Below the pieces are notes generated by a model, which was not told where the DNA came from, ran no database searches, and saw nothing but the letters and a program-made list of their open reading frames with translations. Below are positions 1-9,038 of a stretch of DNA of 64,000 nucleotides, one piece after another. Position 1 is the first letter of the stretch. Every line of letters begins with the position of its first letter. The stretch lies in contig JAWUZG010000175.1 of the NCBI GenBank assembly GCA_036785705.1, positions 62,001 through 126,000 of the forward strand. Reading direction: 5' to 3'. Made by a program: the position numbers and the translations under genes. The DNA comes from Acanthornis magna (lineage: Eukaryota > Chordata > Aves > Passeriformes > Acanthizidae).

Positions 1-345
1 ATGGTAGGAGGCACAGGAATCCTCTGACTCCTGGTGGGCTTCTCTCAGGAATGGAAGGGCGAAACTCCACTGGTCTATTTCCCGTTCGATTTCCCTAATA
101 CTCCTTAGTCTTTCTACCTCCTCCCGAAGCTCCACCACCAGACTGAGGAGATCACTCACCTGTTTGCACCTCACGCAGGTGATTTTTGCACCATGCCCTG
201 GTACTGCTGACAGGCTCAAGCACTCCTCACAGGAAGGTGTCTGGACAGATGCATCCTTCTTGGAGGGTTCTGTTTGGCTAGGTACACTTTTACTAGCTGT
301 AGCTTTTGATCATTTGGAGACCATTGCTGGAAAAAGAAATGAATA
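1..345 (-). mobile_element. CR1 LINE ORF1 fragment
   Basis: Read on the minus strand this segment encodes a Cys-rich then coiled-coil peptide containing CEECLSLSAVPG, ITCVRCKQVSDLL and VVELREEVERLRSIRE. This is the style of the ORF1 product of avian CR1 retrotransposons, with zinc-binding cysteines followed by a Glu/Arg heptad region. No complete ORF1 is present, and the fragment runs off the left edge of the window. The assignment rests on remembered family style, so a different LINE ORF1 is possible. Confidence 0.55.
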
Positions 346-390
346 ATAAATTAAAAAAAAAACCACAACAAAAAAACAACAAAAACCCGG
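331..390. repeat. A-rich low-complexity tract
   Basis: A run of AATAAATTAAAAA followed by CAACAAAAAAACAAC units sits at the edge of the CR1 fragment. Nothing codes here. Confidence 0.8.
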
Positions 391-539
391 GGTGCCTTTT
401 TAGGGCAAAGGCATTTCTGCATGGCACCTCCCAACGTCCCCATGCCACAATCTCAGTCCTCCCAGGGCTCCTGTGTTTGGTTTTATCCCGATATGGAGAT
501 GCAGGAGCTCTCCCGGCTGGACAGGGTGTCCCTGAGCCT

Positions 540-1005
540 GCGGATTTCAGGGATTTGGGGTTGGGAATGGGATGAATTTTGGGGCTGGGAATTGGGGGGA
601 TTTGGGGCTGGGAATTTGGGGATTTGGGGGAATTTTAGGGCTGGGATTTGGGAGATTTTGGGGAATTTCAAGGCTTGGAATTGGGGGATTTTGGGGCTGG
701 GGACTGGGGGGATTTCAGCGAGGTTTGGGGGGAAACTGGGAGTTTGGAGAGGGATTTTGGGAGATTGAGGGGGATTGGTGGAATTTTGGAGCATTTGGGG
801 TGATTTCGGGAGGAATTTTGAATGGAATTTGGGGGATTTGGGAGGATTTTGAGGGGGGATTTGGAGGTTTGGGAGAGGTATTGGGGGGATTTTGGGAGAT
901 TGAGAGGAATTGGGGGAATTTTGGGGTGTCATGGGGGGATTTGGGGGAGTTTAGAGGGATTTTGGCCGATTTGGAGGGATTTTACGGGAGGATTTTGGGA
1001 GGGAT
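540..1005. repeat. G-rich minisatellite upstream of MHC I-like promoter copy 1
   Basis: About 465 bp of imperfect short units of the type GGGGGATTTTGGGGCTGGGA make one strand very G-rich, with many GGG/GGGG runs able to form G-quadruplexes. The open frames across it are by-products of the repeat (poly Gly/Trp/Phe). It directly abuts the promoter block at 1009. Confidence 0.85.
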
Positions 1006-1008
1006 CCC

Positions 1009-1204
1009 GGGAATTCCCAGGGATTCCCCCTTTCCCCCCGCACTCCCTCGGGCACTGTCGCGTCTCCCGGCCTGTGCCGCCGGGATCTGCCCGGCGACTG
1101 ATGACGTCCAAGAACACCAAGCTGTCATTGGCGGGCAGGAAATAACCGCGCCAATCGCGAGGCCGGAGGCGGCTCTGGGGGCGGGGCCGCAGCGGAGCAG
1201 TGCG
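1009..1204 (+). promoter_or_regulatory. MHC class I-type promoter, copy 1
   Basis: The layout matches classical MHC class I promoters. There is a perfect kB palindrome GGGAATTCCC at 1009-1018, a second kB site GGGATTCCCC at 1020-1029 (enhancer A style), an X2/CRE core TGACGTC at 1102-1108, a Y box ATTGG at 1127-1131, and a further CCAAT and a GC box just before the ATG at 1205. X-Y spacing of about 20 bp is as expected for an SXY module read by RFX, CREB/ATF, NF-Y and NLRC5. The same block recurs at 5180-5375 (minus) and 44014-44221 (plus). Confidence 0.7.
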
Positions 1205-1242
1205 ATGGCTCCAGCGCTGGGCTGGGGGCGCTCCTGGGGGCG
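1205..1242 (+). pseudogene. MHC class I-like exon 1, frameshifted
   Basis: The ATG at 1205 begins MAPALG, the leader start seen in all three copies here and typical of songbird MHC class I. Compared with the copy at 5179, one G is missing after codon 6. The frame then reads WGRSWGR instead of the hydrophobic LGALLG, destroying the signal peptide. A GT donor (CG/GTGAGG) follows at 1243. No alpha-domain exon was recognised downstream on this strand, so this is a broken 5' end. Confidence 0.55.
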
Positions 1243-1249
1243 GTGAGGC

Positions 1250-3060
1250 GGGAGTGGCAGCCCCGGAACCGGCACCGTGAACCCCCTTATCCTGCACAGG
1301 GACTTTTCTGCACGCCTCATCCTGCAAAGGGAACCCCCCCTTACTCCCAATTCCTGGACGTCAGCACGGCCCTGCACACGCTTGATCCCCTCTCCGATGT
1401 CTCTGAGTATCTGCACCCGCATTTCTTTGACCCTGGGACCTCCCTAAATCTCGATTTTTGGGAACCGAGAAGGCTTTGCACCCTTTTCCCCAGCAGTGAG
1501 ATCCTCCGTGTACCCCTTTTTCCACTCCGCAGCCACTTTCCTCGCCATTCCTGCTCTCCCAGGCCCCAAACCCTCCCTTTTCCTTGACCCTGGCACCTCC
1601 TGGACCCTCATTCCGCCTCTCCAGCTCCCAGACTCTCCTTTTCGTTTACCCTGGGACCTTCTGCACCCCAATTCCTGCCTTTCCCACACTCCCACTCCAT
1701 CTTCCCTCAACATTGGGGACCCCTTTAAACCTCTTCCTGGCTGTCCTGGCTTTCCCTACCCCATGACTCCTCTTTCCTCCACACTGGGGACCACTTGGAC
1801 CTCCCATCCCACTTCCGCTATTTCTTTGTCCTTGGGACTGCCCTGCACCCTCCTTCCTGTGCACTGGGACTCCCCTGCACCCCCAACCCCACTAGTGACA
1901 CCCCCTGCACCAACTTCTCCACACCGGGACCCCCTTGAGCCCCCTCAGATGGCACCGGGACCCCCCTGAAACCCCATTCCTGGCCACTGGGATTCCCTTG
2001 CACCTTCTTCCCAGCTTTGGGACCCTGCTGCACCCCTTTGTCCCACACGAGTACCCCCTGCACCCCCTTTTCCCTTCCATTCGGCCTCTCCCAGTCCCCG
2101 CCCCCAGTTTTTTCTTTACCCTAGGACCTCCTGTACCCCATCCTGTCTTTCCCAGCTTCCAAACCCCTCTTAGCACTGGGACCCCATTCCTGATCATCAT
2201 TCTCCCCACCCTGTGACCTCACTTTCCCTGACATTGGGGGCCCGGGACTCCCCTTTACTGGACACAGGTGCCCCATGGACACCATGTCCCACCTCTCACA
2301 GTCCCTGCACTCCCTTTTCTTGACCCTGGGGCCCCCCTGAACCCCCATCCCTAGGCACTGCCAGCCCCTGAATCCCTTGTGCGGCCCTTGGACCCCCCCC
2401 GGACCCTGTTTCTGACCCATCTCATGTCTCTCCAGCATGTGACCCCCCCCTTTCTTGAGCACAGGGACCCCTGTACCCCCATCCCACTTCTTCCAGTGCT
2501 TGCATACCCTTTTCTTTAACCCTGGGGCTCCCTTGAGCCACCATTTCCAGGCACTGGCAATTCCTTGAAGCTCCTCCTCAACTCTGGGAGCCCCATGCAC
2601 CCCCATTCCTGGCCATCCCATCTGCCCCAGTCCCCAGCCTTCCCCTTTTGCCTGACTCTGGGACCCCCTGGATGCCAGTTCTTGCCTTTCCCAGCCTCCA
2701 GACCCGCATTCCTTAACACTGAGGACCTCTGGGACACTCATTCCTGGCTATTCCGGGGCTCCCCACCCCATGACTCCCCTTTCCTTGAAACTGAGGACCA
2801 CTGTACACCCTTTCCTGGGCACAGGAACCGCTTCAATCCCCATCCCGCCTCTCCAAGACCCTACACTCCCCTTTCCTTGACCCTTGAAACCCCCTTGAAA
2901 CTGCCTTCCCCAGCAGCCCTTATCCTGCACCAATCGTCCTCTGCACCCCTTTCCCTGACGATCCCGCCCCCACCCCCAGCTTCCCTTTTCCTTGACTCCG
3001 GGACCCCCCAGATTCCCTAAATCCCCATGTCCCCCCAGTTCCCCACCCCCTTGTCTCGGA
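1250..3060. repeat. C-rich minisatellite, intron 1 of MHC I-like copy 1
   Basis: About 1.8 kb of degenerate units of roughly 30-35 bp built around CCCCCATTCCTGGCACTGGGACC. Segments 1820-2430 match 44910-45524 almost base for base, so this is a segmental copy of the intron of the third MHC-like unit. A reversed version occurs at 4440-4930. The many open frames (Pro/Leu/Thr-rich) are by-products of the repeat. Confidence 0.8.
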
Positions 3061-3440
3061 TTAGAGAAAATTTTCCTAGGTGGAAAGTGTTCTGAATAAA
3101 ACACCTCCCCCACAGCAAAGACTTCCGGCACCCTTTCCCCCATAGCAAACAGAATATCTCAGCTGAAAGTGGGATAAGAACTGTTTAATTAACAGACCAC
3201 ACAGTGGAAGGGGAAACGGAAAAAAGGGTCATTAAACCTGAATAAACAGTTGATGAACTTTAGTGTCCTTTTCCTCAGGCGTGGCTTCCCCTTTCCGGGG
3301 TCTCTGGAGAGGCCGGGTGGAGTTCCACTGGTGGCTCCCTGGACGATTCTCGTCTGCTGTCCTCCGGGGCTCCTCAGGTTCTCAGATGAGAAAGCAAGGC
3401 GAAGAAAAAGGTCCAAAAACGACGAAATAACAATCCCAGG
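3061..3440. other. No recognisable gene
   Basis: Unique-looking sequence with an AATAAA at 3095-3100 on the plus strand. No conserved protein motif was recognised on either strand. Confidence 0.5.
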
Positions 3441-3545
3441 GGAAAAACAAAACAAAACTAAACAAAACCAAAGCAAGCAAACAAACAAAAAAAAACCCCA
3501 AAAAACCAAAACCAAACCAAACAAAAAAAAAAATTAAAAAATTAA
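3441..3545. repeat. A-rich low-complexity tract
   Basis: AAACAAAACAAAACC-type repeats run over about 100 bp. No coding content. Confidence 0.85.
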
Positions 3546-3942
3546 AAACCCAAGCAGCAGCCACACCGGTAGCAGCAGCAACCAGCAGCATCAACTGATG
3601 GAAAAAAAAACCACCCAAACAGTGTCCCTTCCTTCTCACTCCCCTGTAGAACAACCGGGGAAAAAACCCCCAAAAATTCCCAAAATTCCCAAAACATCCC
3701 GTGCTGGCAGAGCTTCTCTCGGCTGCAGGACACAGTTAAAGCTACAGGACCATATTCTGGTCAAGCATACAAACGATAAGGAATACAAGATATCACTACG
3801 CCACCCCAGGACACCCCTGCGCTTCCTGGGGTGAGGTTGAGAATGTGGAATATGGGAAGTGGAAAATGGGGGAAGAGGAATTTGGGAATGCAGAGCAGCA
3901 GGATGAGGTTGTTCCTCCTCCTCACCGTCTTGTGCATCCCAG

Positions 3943-4033
3943 AGCCATAACCCGGCTGGAATCTCAGCTCACTGTGTCCATCATCGCTGCTATCATCATC
4001 ATCCTCATCGGATTCGGCATCCGGGAGCTGTGA
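3943..4033 (+). CDS. Candidate exon encoding a membrane helix and stop
   Basis: A strong acceptor (pyrimidine-rich TTCCTCCTCCTCACCGTC..., ending CCCAG) precedes a 91-bp segment. Its frame reads a short polar stretch, then SIIAAIIIILIGFGI, then IREL and a TGA at 4031. This looks like a transmembrane exon with a very short tail. It lies between the two convergent MHC I-like 5' ends and could be the remnant 3' part of the plus-strand copy, but the sequence itself is not recognised. The antisense frame is merely acidic (GAT/GAG complement of ATC/CTC). Confidence 0.25.
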
Positions 4034-4293
4034 CCCAGTAACAGCCGGGATGGGGCTCGGGAAGGCAGCACGGATCCGCCCGGCAGTGATCTGGGGATCT
4101 CGCACCGCAGGTGCTGATCCCACTTTAATTTTTATATCCTTGTTCAAGCTCCACGATTTCCCATTCCAGCCCCACGGCTCCCCCCATTCCCACAGATCCC
4201 CCTATGCCCACAGACCCCCCCACTCTCCCTGCTCTGGCTGTGCTAGACCCGCAGCATCTCCAGTCCGGGGGTGGCTGTGCCGGGGGCACTCAC

Positions 4294-4420
4294 CCAGCCG
4301 GCTCCAGGAATCCCAGTGTTCCGCCTCGCGCTGGCCCTGCTCAAAGGGGGTCCCGCCCAGATACCCCAAAACCACAAACTGGGGGAGCCCCGGGCCAGGT
4401 TCTGACAGCGCCACAAAGAG
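4294..4420 (-). pseudogene. MHC class I alpha-1-like exon remnant (distal copy)
   Basis: The minus strand reads ALSEPGPGLPQFVVLGYLGG followed by a Glu/Arg-rich segment ending in WDSWSRL. This is the pattern of the first beta strands of the MHC class I alpha-1 domain (the SEP.PG.PQFV..GY.. block). A donor GTGAGT follows at 4293-4288. Only about 40 codons are recognisable, against roughly 87 in a normal alpha-1 exon. No complete reading frame links it to exon 1 at 5179. A near copy lies 661 bp away at 4955. Confidence 0.55.
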
Positions 4421-4439
4421 GAAAGGCAGGCAGCGAGGA

Positions 4440-4930
4440 ACGTGGGGGACACGGGGATTTTAGGGGGTCTGAGGGGTCTCACGGTCAAGGAAAGGGGGGC
4501 ATGGGGGCAGGGAGAGGCGGCATGGGCGGGGAAGGGGGTGCGGGGGAATTGGTGCAGGATAAGGGGGTGCATGGGGCCACGGTGCTGGAGAAGGGGGTCT
4601 CAAGGGGGTCCCAGGTTGAAGGAAATGGGGGTGCAGGGAGTTGAGAGGAGGGACGGGGGGATCCAAGGGATCCCTGTGCCCAGCAAAGGGAGTTACCCCA
4701 GTGTTCAAGAAAGAAGGTCTGGGAGCTGGGAAATGCAGCAGTGGAGGTCCAGGGTGTCCCAGGGTCAAGAAAAAGGGTCGGGGGATTGGGAGAGGCGGGA
4801 TGGCCAGGAAAGGGTGTGCAGGGCATATAAGGGGGTGCAGAGGGGATCTCACTGTAGGGGAAAAAGGGCGCAAGGGGTCCTCGGTTCCCAAAACTCGATA
4901 TTCAGGGAGGTTCCAGAGTCAGAGGTCGGT
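4440..4930. repeat. Minisatellite between MHC I-like exon remnants (minus copy)
   Basis: G-rich on the plus strand (GGGGGTGCAGGG, GGTCCCAGG...), this is the reverse complement of the C-rich intron minisatellite at 1250-3060 and 44275-45524. This supports a shared origin of the three MHC-like units. Confidence 0.75.
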
Positions 4931-4954
4931 AGTGGCTGTGCCGGGGGCACTCAC

Positions 4955-5060
4955 ATCCTAGGCCGGGAATCCCAATGTTCCGGCTCGGCTCCGGCCCCGC
5001 TCGAACGGGTCCCGTGCAGGTATCCAAGAACCACGAACTGGATGAGCCCCGGGCAGAGGA
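4955..5060 (-). pseudogene. MHC class I alpha-1-like exon remnant (proximal copy), frameshifted
   Basis: The minus strand keeps the coding pattern of the exon at 4294-4420 (CGGGGCTC..CCAGTTCGTGGTTCTTGGATACCTG and ..GAACATTGGGATTC). Small indels put the parts in different frames. The donor GTGAGT is at 4954-4949, with the same flanking GTGGCTGTGCCGGGGGCACTCAC as the other copy. It is therefore a tandem duplicate of the same exon end and is not translatable as it stands. Confidence 0.5.
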
Positions 5061-5140
5061 AGAGCGGTACAGAGGGCCCTGGTGCCGGATAAGAGAGTGT
5101 GGGGGGGGTCCCGGTGCCGGGGCTGCCACTCCGCCCTCAA

Positions 5141-5179
5141 CCCCCCCAGGAGCGCCCCCAGCCCCAGCGCTGGAGCCAT
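5141..5179 (-). pseudogene. MHC class I-like exon 1, donor lost
   Basis: The minus-strand ATG at 5179 starts MAPALGLGALLGG, a hydrophobic leader, the best preserved of the three copies. Where the sister copies have the donor GTGAGG, this one reads TTGAGG, so the 5' splice site is gone and the frame runs into intron sequence. Together with the frameshifted alpha-1 remnant it is best called a pseudogene 5' end. Confidence 0.55.
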
Positions 5180-5375
5180 CGCACTGCTCCGCTGCGGCCC
5201 CGCCCCCAGAGCAGCCTCCGGCCCCGCGATTGGCGCGGTTATTTCCTGCTCGCCAATGGCAGCTTGAGCTTCTCGTGACGTCATCGGTCACCGGGCAGAT
5301 TCCGGCGGCGCAGGCCGGGAGACGCGACAGTGCCCGAGCGAGCGCGGGGGAAAGGGGGAATCCCTGGGAATTCCC
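5180..5375 (-). promoter_or_regulatory. MHC class I-type promoter, copy 2
   Basis: Mirror image of the block at 1009-1204. It has the kB palindrome GGGAATTCCC at 5366-5375 and a second kB-like site GGGGAATCCC next to it. The full CRE/X2 palindrome TGACGTCA is at 5276-5283, and the Y box (CCAAT on the plus strand) is at 5253-5257. GC boxes lie near 5205. Its X2 site is intact, whereas copy 1 has TGACGTCC. Confidence 0.7.
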
Positions 5376-5399
5376 GGGATCCCCTCAGGGACTCCCAGA

Positions 5400-6290
5400 G
5401 TGAGCTCTGACACCTCCAGTATGATCCCAGTCACTCCCAATTTCCCACAGCATTGTCGCAGTTCTCCACCACTGATCCCAGTCGCTCCCATTTTCCCAGT
5501 CAACCCCAGTACCGTTACAGACATTCCCAGTATATCCCAGTTGCCCTCAGCATGTTCGTAGTCATTCCCAGTCACTCTCCGTTGCCCAAGTGAGCTCCTA
5601 GTTATCCCCGTATGTCCCAGTCACTTCCAGCATATCCCACTTGCTTCCAGCATGCACTCAGGCATTCCCAGTTAGTCACAGTTGCTTCCAGCACGCACTC
5701 AGGCATTCCCAGTTAGTCCCAGTTGCTTCCAGCACGATCCCAGTTGCTCACAGCTGTTCCCACTCATCCTGAGTGTGGTCCCAGTCACCAGCAGTATGAT
5801 CCCGGTTGCTCCTAGTATCTCCCAGTTGCCCCCAACATGATCCCAATTGCCCCCAGCATGTTTCCAGTCAATCCCACTATGATCCTAGTCACCCTCAGTG
5901 TGATCCCAGTCTCCCCCAGCATGGGGCCAGCTGTTCTGTTCTCTTTAGTCCCAGTTGCCCCCGGTATAGTCCCAGTCCTTTCCTGTATCATCTCAGTCCC
6001 TCCCAGCATGGTCCCAGTCAGGCCCAGTTGCCCCCAGTGTAGATTCAGTAACTCCCCCTTGCTCCCAGTTGCCCCCAGCGTGGTCATGGTTGCTCCCAGT
6101 GTGCTTCCAATCACCCCCAGTACGGTTACAGACACTCCCAGTCTATGCAAGTAGCCCTCAGCATGTTTGCAGTCAATTCCAGTCACTCCCAGTTGCTCCA
6201 GCATGGTTCCAGTTGCCCCCACTATGATGCCAGTCACTGCCAGTATGATGTCAGTGTGATCCCAGTACAGCCCAGTCACTCCCAGTGCTG
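5400..6290. repeat. CCCAGT-type minisatellite upstream of MHC I-like copy 2
   Basis: About 890 bp of diverged roughly 20-22-bp units on the theme TCCCAGTTGCCCCCAGCATGA. Reverse-oriented units of the same family fill 43560-43990 upstream of copy 3. Units are too diverged and too closely packed to be a CRISPR array, and the open frames are repeat by-products. Confidence 0.85.
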
Positions 6291-6915
6291 CCTTTCTGGA
6301 ATCCCGACCCCTCTCTGCGTTCACCCCTCCGGGATCTCCAGGCTCCACAGAGGAGCCCCAAGGGCTGCAAGTCCCCACCAAGGCCCAGTTTGGATCTGCA
6401 GTCCCCAATTTTCCGTGTCCCTCTCCTTTTCCCCGGGCCGGGTTCCGCCCGACCCCACCGGCTGGGAGCAGCCGAGAGCCCCGCGCTGCGCATCCCGACC
6501 TGCCCCGCCTCCATCCCCGCTCCTCCCGCGAGGTGCGAGGGGCTTGGGGAACGGCGGAGGAGGGATGGAGGGAGGAGGAGCATGAGTTGGGATTGGGGAG
6601 GAGGAGGAGCCGGAAGAGGGTTGGTGTCCCTCGGAAGACGTGCGACGAGCGGGTGGAACTGGTTGGTTGTCTTGTTATTTGGGTCTTTTTGAGGGGAGGT
6701 TGTTTTTTTATTTTTGTAAGACGTGCCGAGCGGTTTGAAGGTGCTGTGGGTGCGGGAAGCGCTGGCCCGAGTCCCCGAGCCCCTCTTCACAGCCCCCTAC
6801 CCTGGTCTTCGCCCCTCCCCAGGGCCCCCAGTGCTGCCCCTTCACGCGCTCTCTCCCAGCGCTCGGGGGAGCTGCCGGCGGCTCCGCGGACACAGCCGCA
6901 CCCTGCCCGGCTCGC
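6291..6915. other. GC-rich sequence, no recognised exon
   Basis: GC-rich DNA between the minisatellite and TMCO1 exon 1. I looked on the minus strand for the next TMCO1 exon and did not see it. Confidence 0.5.
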
Positions 6916-6985
6916 CCTCCGCCAGCAGCGCGGTGCAGACGGACACAAATACTATGAGGAGGGTGTTGGCGAACACGGTGCTCAT
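6916..6985 (-). CDS. TMCO1: TMCO1 exon 1 (only exon present)
   Basis: From the minus-strand ATG at 6985 the frame reads MSTVFANTLLIVF then VSVCTALLAEG. This corresponds to the start of TMCO1, the ER membrane protein that forms a calcium leak channel and belongs to the multipass translocon; the segment covers the first membrane helix. The natural junction after LLAEG falls at a GC rather than GT donor (GG/GCGAGC), which could work weakly or mark decay. No further TMCO1 exon was seen on the minus strand to the left, where MHC I-like fragments begin. Either the gene is cut here or its first intron is very long. Identification of the exon is firm; function of the locus is not. Confidence 0.8.
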
Positions 6986-7215
6986 GGTGGTGCTATCACC
7001 GCCCCCGACCCGGTGACAGTGCCGCGAACCCGGAAGTGGATCCGCCACGGCCAAGCGGCCATGCCGCGTTGCCTAGCAACGGCCGGAAGCGACCACTTGC
7101 GCTTCCGGCTGCGAGAGAAGCCGCGGGAAGGGCGAAGGGCGGGGAAGGCGCGGCGGGCGCTGCTCTGATCAGTGGGGTGGGTGCCAGTCGTGGCGGCGGG
7201 CGCTGCTCTGATGAA
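6986..7215 (-). promoter_or_regulatory. GC-rich TMCO1-type promoter with RFX X-box
   Basis: CpG-rich sequence upstream of the TMCO1 start contains a perfect RFX palindrome GTTGCCTAGCAAC at 7068-7080. Several ETS-type sites surround it (CGGAAGT near 7031, CGGAAGCG near 7083, CTTCCGG near 7100). An 18-bp stretch GGCGGGCGCTGCTCTGAT occurs twice, ending near 7168 and 7212. The layout is that of a housekeeping, possibly bidirectional promoter. Confidence 0.6.
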
Positions 7216-7367
7216 GGTAGGTGGCTGTCAATGGTGGCGGCGGGTCCCTCCCGCCCAGCGGGGCTAAGGGAGGGTCCCTGTCACGGCGGCGTGGCGGCGG
7301 CAGCTCCCTGGAGTCACGCACATCTGGGCCTGGTGGTACCGCGCTCGGTGCAGGGCTCGCGGAGAGG

Positions 7368-7705
7368 TTCACAGAACCAATTAGCTTGGAAAAGACCTCC
7401 GTGATCATCCCGAGTCCAACCTGTGATCCAACACCACGATATCAACCAGACCACTCAGTGACACATCCAGTCTTCCCTTAAAGGCCTCCAGGGACGATGA
7501 CTCAGTCACCTCCCTGGACAGCCCATTCCAGTGTCTAATCACCCCTAATGTGAAGAAATTTATCCCAATGTCTGGCCTAAGCCTCCCCTGGTGTGGTTTG
7601 ACGCTAGAAAGTCTGGGTGTCTGCTCTCCCTGCACCTTGCTGGGATGTGGTGCCTGAATCTGCTTGCCAGGGGAGGTGCACAAGACGTTTGCTTTCTTCA
7701 ACATA
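7368..7705 (-). mobile_element. CR1 LINE 3' fragment
   Basis: The minus strand encodes FFTLGVIRHWNGLSREVT and then SSSLEAFKGRLDVSL, the C-terminus of the CR1 ORF2 reverse transcriptase. It is followed by 3' UTR sequence with TTGGAAAAGACCTC on the plus strand reading outward. It is 5'-truncated, as most CR1 copies are. Confidence 0.8.
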
Positions 7706-7796
7706 CCCCTTGCAAAAAGGTTGTCTTGGAGAAACCTTCCTGGTTTCTAAAACTCTGTCCTGGATTCATTTGCCAGTGGTGTGAATGGGAGTGTTC

Positions 7797-7922
7797 AGGA
7801 CCAACTTGGACAGGTTTCAGAGCAACTGGTCTAGTGGAAGGTGTCCCTGCCCATGGCAGGGGGGGTGGAACTAGATGTGCTTTAATGTCCCTTTCAACCC
7901 AAACCTATTCTGTGATTCTATC
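7797..7922 (+). mobile_element. CR1 LINE 3' UTR fragment
   Basis: Typical CR1 tail: a CATGGCAGGGGGG motif, then TTTCAACCCAAAC, ending in ATTCTGTGATTCTATC. It is convergent with the neighbouring CR1 fragment. Confidence 0.85.
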
Positions 7923-8835
7923 AATATCCTGTTAGTGCATCCCACTAGGAGGCATTTTCTGGAATCAAATATTTAGAAATATTGTTGCCTGCCCTTTACC
8001 AGAGGCTGTTAATGTCCCATACGCTCCTTGTACAGCTAGCAGTGGAGTACATCATTCTGTGATTCACAGGAAATTAAATTTCCCATTGCTTGTGTGTGTA
8101 AAATATTCACACACAAGGAGGGGATGAGACTAAGAAGTGCGTTAATGAGGACAGTGCAATAATAGCAAGGGTTTGGCAGAGAGACTAATTAACTTTTATT
8201 GAGCCTCCAGTGGCTACACCTGTAGCAGCAGAACTAAACCAAATCCACCCATGGTAATGGGGTGAGGAGACCTGGAAAGCAGAAATACAGAAAAGGAAAC
8301 AGGGCAGGCAGGGAAGGGCAGGTTTGTGCCTGTCCTTATGTAACAGAGGAGTTTGCTGTCAGTGACAGTGATGCACTGTGGGATTACATGGGCAGAGATG
8401 AGTGAAAAACAGGGAGAGGAAAAAACCTCTCGCCCTTAAATTAAAATTTCCGTTCAGCAAGAGGGTGAGGAGCTGTAGTTCATAGAAGACAGCACAAGCA
8501 GCAAGTATGGGTGTGAGGTCGGACAGCAAACAAGCTCTCCGAGCCTGGGGACAGGCACACGAGGAAAGCAGAGAGCCACATGTGTGCAGCTGGCTGAGTC
8601 ACATGTCACTGAGAGGTGCAGCTATGCGCTGGAGGAAAGTCTCAGCACCGTGTCTGGGCACGGAGAATGTCCTGCAACATCAGGGCAGAACTGAGAACTG
8701 GATGTCAGCACCAGGGGACTCAGAGCCATCAGGGAGCCAGGGATGAAACTGATGATGGTTGTTTCAGTTTGGGATGAGCAGCAGGAAGATACTGACAGCT
8801 GGTGATGCGGCAGCACTTGTGATATACAGAGAAAA
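7923..8835. other. No recognisable gene
   Basis: Intergenic sequence without a recognised exon, RNA gene or clear repeat. Confidence 0.5.
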
Positions 8836-9038
8836 TTCTTCCCTGTGAAGATGGTGAGGCACTGGCACATGTTGCCCAGAGAACCTGTGGATGCCCCACC
8901 TCTGGAAGTGTCAAGACCAGGTTGGATGGGGCTTGAAGCAACCTGGTCTAGTGGAAGGTGTTTCTGACCATGGCAGGGGGTTTGGAATGAGATGATCTTT
9001 AAGGTTCCTTCCAACCCAGTCCATTCTGTGATTCTATA
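8836..9038 (+). mobile_element. CR1 LINE 3' UTR fragment
   Basis: Contains GTTGCCCAGAGAACCTGTGG, CTCTGGAAGTGTCAAGACCA and CATGGCAGGGGG. It ends TTCTGTGATTCTAT, the diagnostic CR1 3' end, in plus orientation. Confidence 0.9.

Noticed and set aside
483..1246. Pro/Asn-rich and Gly/Trp-rich frames near the left end
   Set aside because: By-product of the G-rich minisatellite; no codon preference or motif.
3761..4147. Acidic minus-strand frame (ESDEDDDDSSDDGHSE)
   Set aside because: It is the antisense of an Ile/Leu-rich segment that has a better acceptor and stop on the plus strand.
5400..6290. Regularly spaced repeats resembling a CRISPR array
   Set aside because: Units are diverged, about 20 bp and contiguous without unique spacers, in an avian nuclear context.
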